From JAAZNO01 sp964508025 (GTDB lineage Bacteria > Chloroflexota > Anaerolineae > B4-G1 > SLSP01), in NCBI GenBank assembly GCA_964508025.1, contig CAZDSF010000001.1, positions 1-64,000 of the forward strand: DNA of 64,000 nucleotides, in the 5' to 3' direction. Below the pieces are notes generated by a model. The model worked only from the letters and a program-made list of their open reading frames with translations, made no database searches and was not told the DNA's origin. A program made the position numbers and the translations under genes. This document shows positions 16,295 through 24,473 of the stretch, piece by piece; position 1 is the stretch's first letter, and every line of letters starts with the position of its first letter.

Positions 16295-16746
16295 TGGCAT
16301 GAACGTGACGAAGACGTAGGGTGTGGGCAACCTGATGGTTTGCGCGGCGCTGGAAATGGCGTGACCGTGACTCGCTCCGCTTCCACGGCGACAAGATCGC
16401 CCGTGTGGATGCGTTCGATGGGGAGTTGATCCACCATCGGAATCTCGCTGATGATGGCGCCGACTGCCACAATCGGCTCGCTCTCAGCGTTGAGGATGGC
16501 GGCAGGCGCACGTCCGTTGACGGCGAGCTGATACAGCACATACGATCCCACCGTGCTCCCCTTGCCGGTGGGGAACACGAGCACTTTCCCCGCTACGCAT
16601 TCTCCTTCGAGCGGATGCCCCTTCTCTGTGACGATGCCCGTTTCTGCATCCACGCCGCCGAGGAAGCCGATTGGTTCGGCAGAAACGAGCGCTTCGCCTT
16701 CGGCAACGCCGGATTTGATGATGCGCCCGGTGAACGTGTGTTGCAT
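16291..16746 (-). CDS. DUF126 (aconitase X swivel-domain) protein
   Basis: A 151-residue protein from ATG 16746, preceded by AGGGAAAG. The domain is visible from GRIIKSGVAEGEALVS through FLGGVDAETGIVTEKGHPLEG, VLVFPTGKGSTVGSYVLYQL, and PAAILNAESEPIVAVGAIISEIPMVD. In characterised relatives this swivelling domain is the small subunit of aconitase-X enzymes (phosphomevalonate dehydratase in archaea, cis-3-hydroxyproline dehydratase in some bacteria). The large catalytic subunit is not adjacent. After the PFPAP segment the last residues are low-complexity. Confidence 0.82.
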   Translation of the reverse strand: MQHTFTGRIIKSGVAEGEALVSAEPIGFLGGVDAETGIVTEKGHPLEGECVAGKVLVFPTGKGSTVGSYVLYQLAVNGRAPAAILNAESEPIVAVGAIISEIPMVDQLPIERIHTGDLVAVEAERVTVTPFPAPRKPSGCPHPTSSSRSCH

Positions 16747-17055
16747 GGCGCTTTCCCTTTCCACTTTTGGCTTTTCAGATGGTGAACTGGTATGAATTTC
16801 ACGGATCGAGAATGTGGAAACAGGATAGTACAACTTCACGGATTGGCAAATTTCGGCGTGGCGGCATCTGGTGGGGGTCGAATAGTGTGACTCAGCGTTA
16901 TCATTTTGTCACATATTCGCAATACAAGCGCGTTGCACATTTGGAACAAGCGCCCTGGTATTAGCGTCAGAACGATAGACCTCAGACAATATTGCCTGGG
17001 TATGCGTCTCAGTTTCCTATGCAGAGTTTCCTATGTAGAGAAGGAGAAGTGAACG
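16747..17055. other. Divergent intergenic region, no gene
   Basis: About 309 bases separate the divergent DUF126 and PA14 genes. Only a TGG-TATTAG extended -10-like element at 16956-16964 is visible, about 90 bases before the PA14 gene, without a good -35. No convincing reading frame or RNA is seen. Confidence 0.5.
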
Positions 17056-18345
17056 ATGGCTAAGCGCATTCTGATTGTGATGATGTTGTTGGCGATGTTG
17101 TCGTTGAGCGGCGCGGCGCTGGCGCAAGGGCCGGTTCTGCCGCAACACAGCGATCCTATGTGGAGCGCGAGTTATTGGAACAATATGAACCTTTCCGGCG
17201 CGGCGGCTCTCACCCGGCAGGAGCCAAATCTCGATTACGATTGGGGTCTTGGATCTCCCATGCCCGATGTTATCAATCCCGATCAGTTCTCGGCGCGGTG
17301 GACGCGCTACATTGATGTGACGCCGGGCAATTACCGCTTCACTGTGACCAGCGATGATGGCTTCCGCTTGTGGATTGACAACGTGCTGGTGCTCGACAAG
17401 TGGTACGATCATGCGGTGCAGACCTTCACGGTGGATCGGTATCTGGGGCCGGGACATCACTACATTGTGGCTGAGTATTACGAGAACGGCGGTCACGCGG
17501 TCGCCCGCCTCAACTGGGCGCTGTTGGATACGACCGGCAGTGGTTGGCGCGGTGAGTATTTCAACAATATGTCGCTGAGCGGCGCGCCCGCGTTAGTGCG
17601 CACTGATCCCGCCATTAACTTCAGCTGGGGGACGGGATCGCCCGCGCCCGGTACTATCGGTGCGGACTACTTCTCGGCGCGATGGACGCGGACGGTGGAC
17701 ATAGCTGCCGGTATGACGCGCTTCACGCTGACGGCGGATGACGGCGCACGGTTGTGGGTCAACGGGCACCTGCTCATTGATGCCTGGCGCGATCAGGCTG
17801 CAACTACATATCAGGGGGATATCCATTTGCCTGGCGGCCCTATCGCTATTGAGCTGCAATACTACGAGAACGCCGGACAGGCGGTGGCGCAGCTTTCGTG
17901 GCAGCCTACAAGCGGCAGCGCCAGCGCGATCATCGTGGATGATAAGGATGCGGGCTTCGTGCGGGGCGGCTCGCCTACCGGCTGGCGCACGGTCAACGAG
18001 GGGCACAACGGGCGGCTGTATTGGACCTACAACAATGATAAGGTCCGCGCTAACTATAACTGGGCGCGCTGGTATCCCACGTTGAGCGCCGGACGGTACG
18101 AGGTCTTTGTTTACATTCCGGATCGTTACACGACGACCGCAAAGGCGCGTTACTGGGTGGTGGCTTCGGGCAGTTTCAATCTGCGGGTGGTGAATCAATC
18201 GGCAAATGGCGGGCGTTGGGTCTCTCTGGGCACGTACACCTTCAGGGGGGATGGCTCGGAGTATGTCTCGTTGGCCGATGTGACGTATGAACCCTATCTC
18301 TCGCGGCTGATCGCTTTCGATGCCGTCAAGTGGGAGCGGCGCTGA
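17056..18345 (+). CDS. Secreted protein with two PA14 domains and a golvesin-like C-terminal domain
   Basis: A 429-residue protein. Residues 1-23 are a signal peptide (cleavage after ALA). PA14 domain one (about 35-155) contains FTVTSDDGFRLWIDN and YIVAEYYENGGHAVARL. PA14 domain two (about 163-290) contains FTLTADDGARLWVNG and IELQYYENAGQAVAQL. Both keep the DDG motif used for calcium or glycan binding. The C-terminal region (about 300-429), with WYPTLSAGRYEVFVYIPD, resembles the golvesin/xanthan-lyase carbohydrate-binding domain. It probably binds surface glycans. It is a single gene with a GGAGAAG ribosome-binding site and a terminator downstream. Confidence 0.85.
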   Translation: MAKRILIVMMLLAMLSLSGAALAQGPVLPQHSDPMWSASYWNNMNLSGAAALTRQEPNLDYDWGLGSPMPDVINPDQFSARWTRYIDVTPGNYRFTVTSDDGFRLWIDNVLVLDKWYDHAVQTFTVDRYLGPGHHYIVAEYYENGGHAVARLNWALLDTTGSGWRGEYFNNMSLSGAPALVRTDPAINFSWGTGSPAPGTIGADYFSARWTRTVDIAAGMTRFTLTADDGARLWVNGHLLIDAWRDQAATTYQGDIHLPGGPIAIELQYYENAGQAVAQLSWQPTSGSASAIIVDDKDAGFVRGGSPTGWRTVNEGHNGRLYWTYNNDKVRANYNWARWYPTLSAGRYEVFVYIPDRYTTTAKARYWVVASGSFNLRVVNQSANGGRWVSLGTYTFRGDGSEYVSLADVTYEPYLSRLIAFDAVKWERR

Positions 18346-18372
18346 AAGGCGAGTTTCATTTTCTGTGGAAAT

Positions 18373-18409
18373 GAGGTTCGTGGGCGCGTGCAGCGTGACC
18401 ACGAACCTC
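18373..18409 (+). terminator. Hairpin after the PA14 gene
   Basis: A perfect 11-bp stem (18373-18383 with 18399-18409) lies 27 bases after the stop codon and has no strong T-run. It is probably the first of two tandem transcription-stopping structures. Confidence 0.45.
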
Positions 18410-18455
18410 GGGTTATAGTCAATCAGGTTGAAATCAATCGTCTACGTGACACAAA

Positions 18456-18494
18456 ACCGACCAGCGTCAGAATGTGCGCTGGTCGGTTGCTTTA
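18456..18494. terminator. Hairpin between convergent genes
   Basis: An 11-bp stem (18456-18466 with 18477-18487) followed by TGCTTT on the plus strand and preceded by an A-rich stretch (ACAAAA). It can work as a terminator in both directions for the PA14 and XRE genes. Confidence 0.65.
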
Positions 18495-18881
18495 ATGATG
18501 GTTTATGCAGGGTTCAAGGTGTCTAATGGGGCCTCTAGCACTGTGGCGAGTGCGGATAAAAACGTCCGGAGGGGCTATGCGTTCGTTGCTCTCCAGTTGG
18601 GATAGATAGGAGATGCTAATCCCTGCATTTTCAGCGAGCGCTTGTTGTGATAGGCCGCGATATTCACGCCAGATCCGAATAGGGTTTCCGCCATCCAGAA
18701 TTGCGTGTAGGACTTCACTGGGCACTAGCATCTCATTGCCGTGCGCCAGCGACGCTCTTGATGCGTCATAATCTTGCACATCTTGCAACATTTCGGCCTT
18801 TTCCACAAGTTGCAGATAGGTTTCGTAGGGAATCACAGCCCATTCGGGCATATTCCCGCGTTTAATCACTTGTACGGTCAT
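18492..18881 (-). CDS. XRE-family HTH regulator, probable frameshift near the C-terminus
   Basis: A 129-residue frame. The N-terminal half resembles antitoxin-like proteins (MTVQVIKRGNMPEWAVIPYE). The HTH lies at about 72-100 (YRGLSQQALAENAGISISYL). After LESNERIAPPD the reading frame gives an uncharacteristic tail. Shifting frame at the five-A run (18558-18562, plus strand) restores LSALATVLEAPLDTLNPA, a typical XRE C-terminus ending at a stop at 18503-18505. This means either a one-base insertion in the homopolymer or a sequencing error. No toxin gene lies on either side. Confidence 0.75.
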   Translation of the reverse strand: MTVQVIKRGNMPEWAVIPYETYLQLVEKAEMLQDVQDYDASRASLAHGNEMLVPSEVLHAILDGGNPIRIWREYRGLSQQALAENAGISISYLSQLESNERIAPPDVFIRTRHSARGPIRHLEPCINHH

Positions 18882-19263
18882 CGGTATACCTCCCCTCTGG
18901 GGGCAATTTTCAACACAACGATCACAACACTGTCCTCATAGTAACATAAGATGGCTTAATTTTCAAGATGTGCGCGTTCACGGGTGTGTTTTACGCTGGG
19001 AGCAGATTTTTCGGCTTGCGGCCTTTGATTTTGTGCTTTGCTTGAGGGTTTCGTCTTGGACGCTTGGGATGCTCCAGAAGCTCAGGTTTTTTCAGGGGAG
19101 CGTGTGGCGCCGCCGCGCGCCAAAGATTCCCTTTGTGTAACTCTCTGGTAACTCCTTTTTGGTATGATGGAGCAGAACTTAGAGAGCAGTTAAGTAGAAA
19201 GCAGTTCTCAACCACTCGCTGCTCACGATTCACTGCTCACCCATTACCCAAAGGAGGCAACAG
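18882..19263. other. Intergenic region with B-family repeat words; no confident gene
   Basis: The 382-base region between divergent genes holds an extended -10 (TGGTATGAT, 19160-19168) likely to serve the SDR gene. A run of repeat words (GAGAGCAGTTAAGTAG, then CACTCGCTGCTCACGATTCA) spans 19179-19243. On the minus strand an 80-codon frame ending at 18991 encodes a Lys/Pro/Arg-rich C-terminus (KHKIKGRKPKNLLPA). A GGAG lies upstream of a possible non-ATG start, but the support is too weak to call a gene. Confidence 0.45.
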
Positions 19264-20028
19264 ATGCGCTTGAAAGATAAAGTCACCCTCATTACCGGCG
19301 GGGCTTCTGGCATCGGCAAAGCCGCCGCTGAGACCTTCGCCCGCGAGGGCGCGAAAGTCGTCATCTGCGATGTGAACGAGGAGGCCGGGCGCGCATTGGT
19401 CGCGCAACTCGGCAACGATGCGACGTTCTACAAGGTGAACGTGGCCGACCGGCAGGAGGTGCAGGCGTGGGTGGATGATGTCATCGCGCGCTACGGGCGC
19501 GTGGATGTGCTCATCAACAACGCCGGCGTCACCCGCGATGGGTTATTCGTCAAGATGAAGGACGGCGAACTGGTCAAGCAGATGGAAGAGGCCGCCTTCG
19601 ATTTGGTGGTGTCCATCAACCTCAAGGGCGTCTTTAACTGCGCGCAAGCCGTCGCGCCGTATATGATCAAGCAGGGCGGCGGCGTGATTCTCAACGTCTC
19701 CTCGGTGGTGGGGCTGTACGGCAACTTCGGGCAGACCAACTACGTCGCCACCAAGGCGGGCGTGATTGGGATGACGAAGGTGTGGGCGCGCGAGCTGGGG
19801 CGCTCCGGCATCCGCGTCAACGCCATTGCGCCGGGCTTCATCGCCACCGAGATGGTGCAGAAGATGCCGGAGAAGGTGCTCGACGATATGAAAGCCAAGA
19901 CCCCGCTGGGCCGCCTGGGCAAGCCGGAAGACATCGCCAATGCTTTCCTCTGGCTCGCCAGCGATGAGGCATCTTTCGTCCACGGCGCAACGATTAGCGT
20001 GGACGGCGGGATTGTGATAGGCACATAA
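19264..20028 (+). CDS. SDR-family oxidoreductase (FabG-like 3-oxoacyl-ACP/acetoacetyl-CoA reductase)
   Basis: An NAD(P)-dependent reductase of 254 residues. The cofactor motif is GGASGIGKAAAETFAREGAK (about 12-31), with D at the end of β2 (VVICDVNEE), which favours NAD(H). NNAG lies near residue 90. The catalytic Ser, Tyr and Lys are in NVSSVVGLYG and YVATKAG, and the C-terminal PGFIATEM and SVDGGIVIG are conserved. A strong AAAGGAGG site precedes the ATG. It opens a cluster of acyl-CoA genes, so reduction of a 3-oxoacyl-CoA or ACP is plausible. Confidence 0.9.
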   Translation: MRLKDKVTLITGGASGIGKAAAETFAREGAKVVICDVNEEAGRALVAQLGNDATFYKVNVADRQEVQAWVDDVIARYGRVDVLINNAGVTRDGLFVKMKDGELVKQMEEAAFDLVVSINLKGVFNCAQAVAPYMIKQGGGVILNVSSVVGLYGNFGQTNYVATKAGVIGMTKVWARELGRSGIRVNAIAPGFIATEMVQKMPEKVLDDMKAKTPLGRLGKPEDIANAFLWLASDEASFVHGATISVDGGIVIGT

Positions 20029-20089
20029 TGCGTACTGCGTAATACGTAACAAGAAAATTACGCATGTCGCATTACGAATTACGCAGCAT
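20027..20089. repeat. A-family word repeat (GCGTAATACGTAA type), hairpin-forming
   Basis: A forward run (AATGCGTACTGCGTAATACG) is followed, after AAGAAAA, by its degenerate reverse complement (TTACGCATGTCGCATTACGA). It begins immediately at the SDR stop codon and lies just before the KAS III gene. Confidence 0.8.
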
Positions 20090-20119
20090 AGCCCGATATT
20101 CACCACTGGAGGAAAATGT

Positions 20120-21127
20120 ATGTCCCGATACGCAACCATCATTGGCACTGGGCGGTTCGTGCCGCCGATTGAGATGAGCAATGAGCAGTACGCCGCGCTG
20201 CTGGCGGAGACGAATCCGAAGCTGGCGGAGGTTGTGGAGAAGTTCGAGGCGAGCAGCAATATCAAGACGCGCTTCTACGCGCCCGACGATTGGGCGACCT
20301 CCGATCTGGCTGTGGCGGCGGCGAAAGACGCGCTCAGCGACGCGGGCATCGCGCCCGAAGATCTGGATATGGTCATTCTGGGCACGGATAGCCCGGATTA
20401 CATCACCCCGGCGACTTCGGTGGTGGTGCAGCACAAGCTCGGCGCGATGAATGCGGGCACGTTCGATGTGGGCTGTGCGTGCGCGTCGTTCCCCACCGGG
20501 CTGAACATCGCCGCCGGGCTGCTGGCAACCAATCCGCATATCAAATATGTCCTCGTCGTCGGCGCGTATATGATGCACAAGCTCGCCGACTGGCAGCGCG
20601 ACGTGATGGCGTTCTTCTACGGCGACGGGGCGGGCGCTGCCGTGCTGACCGCTGCCGACAAACCCGGCTTCGTGACCTCTACGTTCTTCGCAGATGGCTC
20701 GTATCACAAGCACTGGGGCATCTACTCCGGCGGCACCTTCGAGCCGGCCACGCCCGAAAGCGTCGCCGCGGGCCGCACCAAAGTGCGCCTCATTCAGCCG
20801 TTCCCGCCCGAAGTGAACAACGTGGGCTGGCCCGCCCGCGTGCGCGAGCTCGCTGCCAACGGCGGCTTTGCGCTCGAAGACGTGGATATGATTATCTTTA
20901 CGCAGGTGCGCTATTCCAGCATCGAGCTGGTGATGGGCGAGCTGGGGCTGCCTATCGAGAAGGCGCACTGGATTATGGACAAGTGGGGGTACACCGGCTC
21001 CGCCTGCCTGCCGATGGCGTTCGATGACGCGCGCAAGCAGGGCAAAATCAAGTCCGGCGACCTGGTGCTCTTCATCGGCTCTGGCGTGGGGTATAACCAG
21101 GCGGGGGCGGCGTTCAGGATGCCATAA
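20120..21127 (+). CDS. KAS III/FabH-like thiolase-fold enzyme with altered active site
   Basis: A 335-residue protein with the 3-oxoacyl-ACP synthase III fold (MSRYATIIGTGRFVPP at the start; GVGYNQAGAAFRM at the end). The nucleophile Cys121 is present (FDVGCACASFPTG). The FabH His and Asn that support decarboxylation are not: the IPHQAN-type motif reads IFTQVR (T261 for His) and the GNT-type motif reads GYTGSA (Y291 for Asn). It may therefore do acyl transfer or another Cys-only reaction instead of malonyl condensation. A GGAGG site precedes the ATG. Confidence 0.85.
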   Translation: MSRYATIIGTGRFVPPIEMSNEQYAALLAETNPKLAEVVEKFEASSNIKTRFYAPDDWATSDLAVAAAKDALSDAGIAPEDLDMVILGTDSPDYITPATSVVVQHKLGAMNAGTFDVGCACASFPTGLNIAAGLLATNPHIKYVLVVGAYMMHKLADWQRDVMAFFYGDGAGAAVLTAADKPGFVTSTFFADGSYHKHWGIYSGGTFEPATPESVAAGRTKVRLIQPFPPEVNNVGWPARVRELAANGGFALEDVDMIIFTQVRYSSIELVMGELGLPIEKAHWIMDKWGYTGSACLPMAFDDARKQGKIKSGDLVLFIGSGVGYNQAGAAFRMP

Positions 21128-21128
21128 C

Positions 21129-21210
21129 ACGTAATGCGTAATTCGTACTGCGTAATTCGTACTGCGTAAAGAGTCTGCTTACGCATTACGTTTTACGCAG
21201 TACGCAGTAG
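21129..21210. repeat. A-family word repeat, hairpin-forming
   Basis: Forward words (ACGTAATGCGTAATTCGTAC, repeated) run from 21129 to about 21169. They are followed after a short loop by reverse-complement words (TTACGCATTACGTTTTACGC). The whole spacer between the KAS III-like and CoA-transferase genes consists of this structure. Confidence 0.82.
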
Positions 21211-21223
21211 GTGGGAGAACACT

Positions 21224-22516
21224 ATGAATTTCAAAACGATGTACGCCGAAAAACGCATCTCCATCCCCGACGCTGTGGGGATGCTGCGCTCCGGGCAGCG
21301 GGTAGCGGCGGCGATGTGCGCCTCGGAGCCGGTGGGATTGCTCAGCGAGCTGGAACATCACGCCGACCGGCTGGAGGATGTCCACGTCTTTATGTGTCTG
21401 CCGATGCGTCAGTATGGGTTCTACACGCAGCCGGAGATGGCAGGGCATTTCTTTCTTGAAAACTGGTTCTACGGCGTGCCCGACCGCAAGGCGCATCCGC
21501 TGGGCATGGTCTCGTACATCCCCAACAACCTGCACCGCGCGGGCAGCGACCGCATCCATGCGGGCGGCGTCAACGTGTTCTTCGGCACGGCCACGCCGCC
21601 CAACGACCGGGGTATCATGTCGCTTTCCACTTCGCTGGTCTTCGAGCGACAACTGCTCGACGCCGCGGATCTGGTCATCCTGGAGATCAACCCCAATCTG
21701 CCGTGGACGCTCGGCGATACACAAATCAGCCTGCGGGATGTGGACTACATCGTAGAGCACGAGACGCCGCTGGTGACGCTGCCCGCCATCGCGCCGGCGG
21801 ACGTGGAAGCGACCATCGGCCACTACATCGCTGACCTTATCGAGGATGGCGCGACCATTCAACTGGGCATCGGCGGGATTCCCAATGCCATCGCCCAGAG
21901 CCTTTACGAGAAGCACGATTTGGGCGTCCACACGGAGATGTTCACCGATGGCATGGTGGATTTATTCGAGGCGGGCGTCATCACCGGGCGCAAGAAGACG
22001 CTGTGGCCCAACAAGCTCGTGGGCGCGTTCGCGCTCGGCACGCAGAAGCTCTACGACTTCATCCACAACAACGTGGCGGTGGAGTTCCAGCAGGGCAAAG
22101 TAACTAACGACCCATACATGATGGGGCGCAATCACAAGATGGTGAGCATTAACACTGCGCTGCAAGTGGATGTGCTGGGGCAGGTCTGCTCGCAGAGTAT
22201 TGGCAGCCGCCACTTCAGCGGGACGGGCGGGCAGTTGGATACGCATCGCGGCGCGCAGATGTCGCCCGGCGGGCGGGGCATCATCGCGTTGCGCTCCACG
22301 GCGAAAGAGGGGACGATCTCCACGATTGTGCCGCAGCTCAGCGCGGGTGCGGAAGTGACCGTGCCTTCGCAAGACGTGGACACGGTCGTGACCGAGTTCG
22401 GCGTCGCCGAGCTGCGCGGACGCTGCCTGCGCGACCGCGTCGCCGCGCTTATCGGCATCGCCCATCCCGATTTCCGCCCGCAGCTGTGGGAAGACGTGCG
22501 GCGATTGGGGATTTAG
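21224..22516 (+). CDS. Acetyl-CoA hydrolase/transferase family (4-hydroxybutyrate CoA-transferase-like)
   Basis: A family I CoA-transferase of 430 residues. It transfers CoA between acyl-CoA and a free acid through a glutamyl-CoA intermediate. The N-terminal domain begins MYAEKRISIPDAVGMLRSGQ. The C-terminal domain has IQLGIGGIPNAIAQSL and HTEMFTDGMVDLFEAG, where the Glu of HTEM is the expected nucleophile, then GQLDTHRGAQMSPGG and the FGVAELRGRCLRDR motif. No signal peptide is present. With the thiolase, SDR and hydrolases nearby it points to CoA-linked acid metabolism. Confidence 0.9.
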   Translation: MNFKTMYAEKRISIPDAVGMLRSGQRVAAAMCASEPVGLLSELEHHADRLEDVHVFMCLPMRQYGFYTQPEMAGHFFLENWFYGVPDRKAHPLGMVSYIPNNLHRAGSDRIHAGGVNVFFGTATPPNDRGIMSLSTSLVFERQLLDAADLVILEINPNLPWTLGDTQISLRDVDYIVEHETPLVTLPAIAPADVEATIGHYIADLIEDGATIQLGIGGIPNAIAQSLYEKHDLGVHTEMFTDGMVDLFEAGVITGRKKTLWPNKLVGAFALGTQKLYDFIHNNVAVEFQQGKVTNDPYMMGRNHKMVSINTALQVDVLGQVCSQSIGSRHFSGTGGQLDTHRGAQMSPGGRGIIALRSTAKEGTISTIVPQLSAGAEVTVPSQDVDTVVTEFGVAELRGRCLRDRVAALIGIAHPDFRPQLWEDVRRLGI

Positions 22517-22518
22517 CC

Positions 22519-22589
22519 GATTTTGGATTTTTGATTTTAGATTTTGGAGAGGAAGCTCTACTCCTTTACTCCCTTACTCCCTACTTCCG
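22519..22589. repeat. Word repeats: ATTTTGG run and D-family (TACTCCCT) run
   Basis: After the CoA-transferase stop, GATTTTGGATTTTTGATTTT (an AT-rich word run) is followed by CTACTCCTTTACTCCCTTAC, the D-family word. Unlike other loci there is no clear reverse-complement partner in this spacer. Confidence 0.65.
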
Positions 22590-22608
22590 GTATTTGTATG
22601 GAGGAACT

Positions 22609-22923
22609 ATGACTGACCTTCTCGGCAAATGGGAACAACCTGCTGGACAGCCGTTCGCGGGGCTGTGGTTCGAGTTTAAGGCGGATGGGACATTCCAGGC
22701 GGAACTGGCCTCGATGGGCATCACCTCCAGTGGGACGTACACCGCCGCTGACGGCAAGCTCGATATGGAGCAGACCGAGCACACGCTGGGATTATTGGGG
22801 CGTTTTGAGGGGCTATACGCCATCGAGGGCGACACGCTCACCATGGCGCTCAACAACCCCGGCGAAGCGCGCCCGGTGGACTTCAAGCATCCGAACACGC
22901 GGATTTACAAGCGCATTGGTTGA
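22609..22923 (+). CDS. Small β-rich protein of unknown function
   Basis: A 104-residue cytoplasmic protein with a GGAGG site seven bases before the ATG. Alternating short strands (FEFKADGTFQAEL, TSSGTYTAADGKLDMEQ, YAIEGDTLTMALN) suggest a small lipocalin-like or META-type β-barrel, of the kind that measures ligand binding or is annotated TIGR03066/DUF-type. No catalytic motif is visible. It lies between the CoA-transferase and an alpha/beta hydrolase. Confidence 0.75.
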   Translation: MTDLLGKWEQPAGQPFAGLWFEFKADGTFQAELASMGITSSGTYTAADGKLDMEQTEHTLGLLGRFEGLYAIEGDTLTMALNNPGEARPVDFKHPNTRIYKRIG

Positions 22924-22985
22924 AAGTTCAAAGTTGCAAGTTGAAGGTTGCATTGTCAACTTTCAACTTGCAACCTTCAACTATT
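22922..22985. repeat. C-family word repeat (AGTTGAAGGTTG), strong inverted repeat
   Basis: TTCAAAGTTGCAAGTTGAAG (forward) is followed by its near-perfect reverse complement (CAACTTTCAACTTGCAACCT) with a short loop. It starts at the stop codon of the small β-rich gene and ends just before the ribosome-binding site of the hydrolase. Confidence 0.85.
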
Positions 22986-23004
22986 CAAAGAAAGGAGAGC
23001 CGAT

Positions 23005-24054
23005 ATGGACAAACCACAACCTTTAGCGGGCATCACCACCTGCATGATCGAGACGCCGCGCCTGAGGCAGCATGTGTATTTCTTCGGGCCGGAGGATGGC
23101 GTGCCGGTTATCTTCCTCCACGGCAATTTCTCCGCCGCACTGTACTGGGAGGAGACGATGCTCGCGCTGCCGGCAGGCTTCCGTGGCATCGCGCCCGATC
23201 TGCGCGGCTACGGCTGGACGGAGGACAAGCTGATTGACGCCACACGCGGGATGCGCGACTGGACCGACGACCTGCTCGCGCTGCTGGAGGCGCTGGGCAT
23301 CGAGCGCGCGCATTTCGTGGGCTGGTCCATGGGCGCGGGCATCCTCTACCGCTTCATCGCCGACCACGCTGCGCGCGTGCTCTCGGCTACGCTTATCTGC
23401 CCCGTCTCGCCCTACGGCTTCGGCGGCACGAAGGATGTGGCGGGCAATCCCTGCTACGCCGATTTCGCTGGGTCGGGCGGCGGCGTGGTGAATCCCACGT
23501 TCGTCCAGCTCATCAAGGATGGCGACCGGGGTGTGAGCGACCCGAACTCGCCGCGCAACGTCATCAACGCCTTCTACTATAAGCCGCCGTTCCAGGCCGC
23601 CCGCGAGGAGGATTTCCTCACCGCGTCGCTCATGGAGAAGACTGGCAGCGACCGCTATCCCGGCGATTTTGTCCCCTCGCCCAACTGGCCCAACGTCGCG
23701 CCGGGCGTGCTAGGGCCGGTAAACGCCTGGTCGCTCAAGTACATTGCGCAGGATGCGCCGGATTTCATCGCGGCGAACCCCAAGCCGCCGATCCTCTGGG
23801 TGCGCGGCGACAGCGATATGATTGTGGCGGATATGTCTATGTTTGACTTTGGCGCGCTGGGCAAGCTCGGTTTCGTCCCTGGCTGGCCCGGCGACGAGAT
23901 TTACCCGCCGCAGCCGATGATTGCCCAAACCCGCGCGGTTTTGGAGCAGTATGGCGACTTCGAGGAGCACGTCATCGAAGGCGCGGCGCACAGTCCGCAC
24001 ATCGAGAAGCCGGGCGTGTTCAATGGGTTGTTTCATGCGTTCTTGCGGAAGTAG
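23005..24054 (+). CDS. Alpha/beta hydrolase
   Basis: A 349-residue protein from ATG 23005 (AAAGGAGAG upstream); the longer frame starts inside the repeat. The oxyanion motif is FLHGNF, the nucleophile elbow is GWSMGAG, the acid loop lies near LWVRGDSDMIV, and the catalytic His is in AAHSPH. A large lid (residues about 150-260, with YYKPPFQAAREEDF) is inserted. The substrate is unknown. Its stop codon lies in a D-family repeat. Position in the CoA cluster suggests an ester or thioester substrate. Confidence 0.85.
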   Translation: MDKPQPLAGITTCMIETPRLRQHVYFFGPEDGVPVIFLHGNFSAALYWEETMLALPAGFRGIAPDLRGYGWTEDKLIDATRGMRDWTDDLLALLEALGIERAHFVGWSMGAGILYRFIADHAARVLSATLICPVSPYGFGGTKDVAGNPCYADFAGSGGGVVNPTFVQLIKDGDRGVSDPNSPRNVINAFYYKPPFQAAREEDFLTASLMEKTGSDRYPGDFVPSPNWPNVAPGVLGPVNAWSLKYIAQDAPDFIAANPKPPILWVRGDSDMIVADMSMFDFGALGKLGFVPGWPGDEIYPPQPMIAQTRAVLEQYGDFEEHVIEGAAHSPHIEKPGVFNGLFHAFLRK

Positions 24055-24076
24055 GAAGTAGGGGAGTAGGGAGTAG
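24049..24076. repeat. D-family word repeat, left arm
   Basis: AAGTAGGAAGTAGGGGAGTA and following bases; the hydrolase stop codon TAG is part of it. The reverse-complement arm lies at 24474-24506, on the far side of the S23 gene. Confidence 0.75.
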
Positions 24077-24087
24077 AATGAATACTA

Positions 24088-24468
24088 ATGAGGGGTAGTG
24101 CGCCGAAGCATTTTCAACAGTTGGAGGCGTGGCAGGAAGCGCATAAATTGGTGTTGGATGTGTATACCAGCACCAAAACCTTTCCGCGTGAGGAGCTGTT
24201 TGGACTGGTCTCGCAAATGCGCCGGGCGGCAGTTTCTATCCCCGCTAACATTGCAGAGGGTTTCAAACGTCTTGGAATTCAGGAAAAAATCCGTTTCTAC
24301 AACATTTCTGAAGGCTCATTGGAAGAAGTGAAGTATTACATCATCCTGGCGCACGACTTGGGCTACCTCTCGTCCCGTGAGCCATTGATGGCGCAAGCCG
24401 AATCCGTCGGGCGGCTGCTCAATGGCCTCATCAACAGCACCCAACAGCGCAAGACACCCGACGTGTGA
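24088..24468 (+). CDS. Four-helix-bundle protein (S23/23S rRNA intervening-sequence family)
   Basis: A 126-residue protein of the family first found encoded within 23S rRNA intervening sequences. It has WQEAHKLVLDVYTSTKTFP, the family core MRRAAVSIPANIAEGFKR, and the third and fourth helices SEGSLEEVKYYIILAHDLGY. The family forms pentamers of four-helix bundles; its function is not established. Codon use is less GC-rich than the neighbours. It is flanked by inverted arms of the D-family repeat, which suggests it arrived as a small element. Confidence 0.9.
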   Translation: MRGSAPKHFQQLEAWQEAHKLVLDVYTSTKTFPREELFGLVSQMRRAAVSIPANIAEGFKRLGIQEKIRFYNISEGSLEEVKYYIILAHDLGYLSSREPLMAQAESVGRLLNGLINSTQQRKTPDV

Positions 24469-24473
24469 GGTTC

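Noticed and set aside
18492..18881. Complete toxin-antitoxin module
   Set aside because: The XRE protein resembles an antitoxin, but no toxin-like gene lies next to it on either side.
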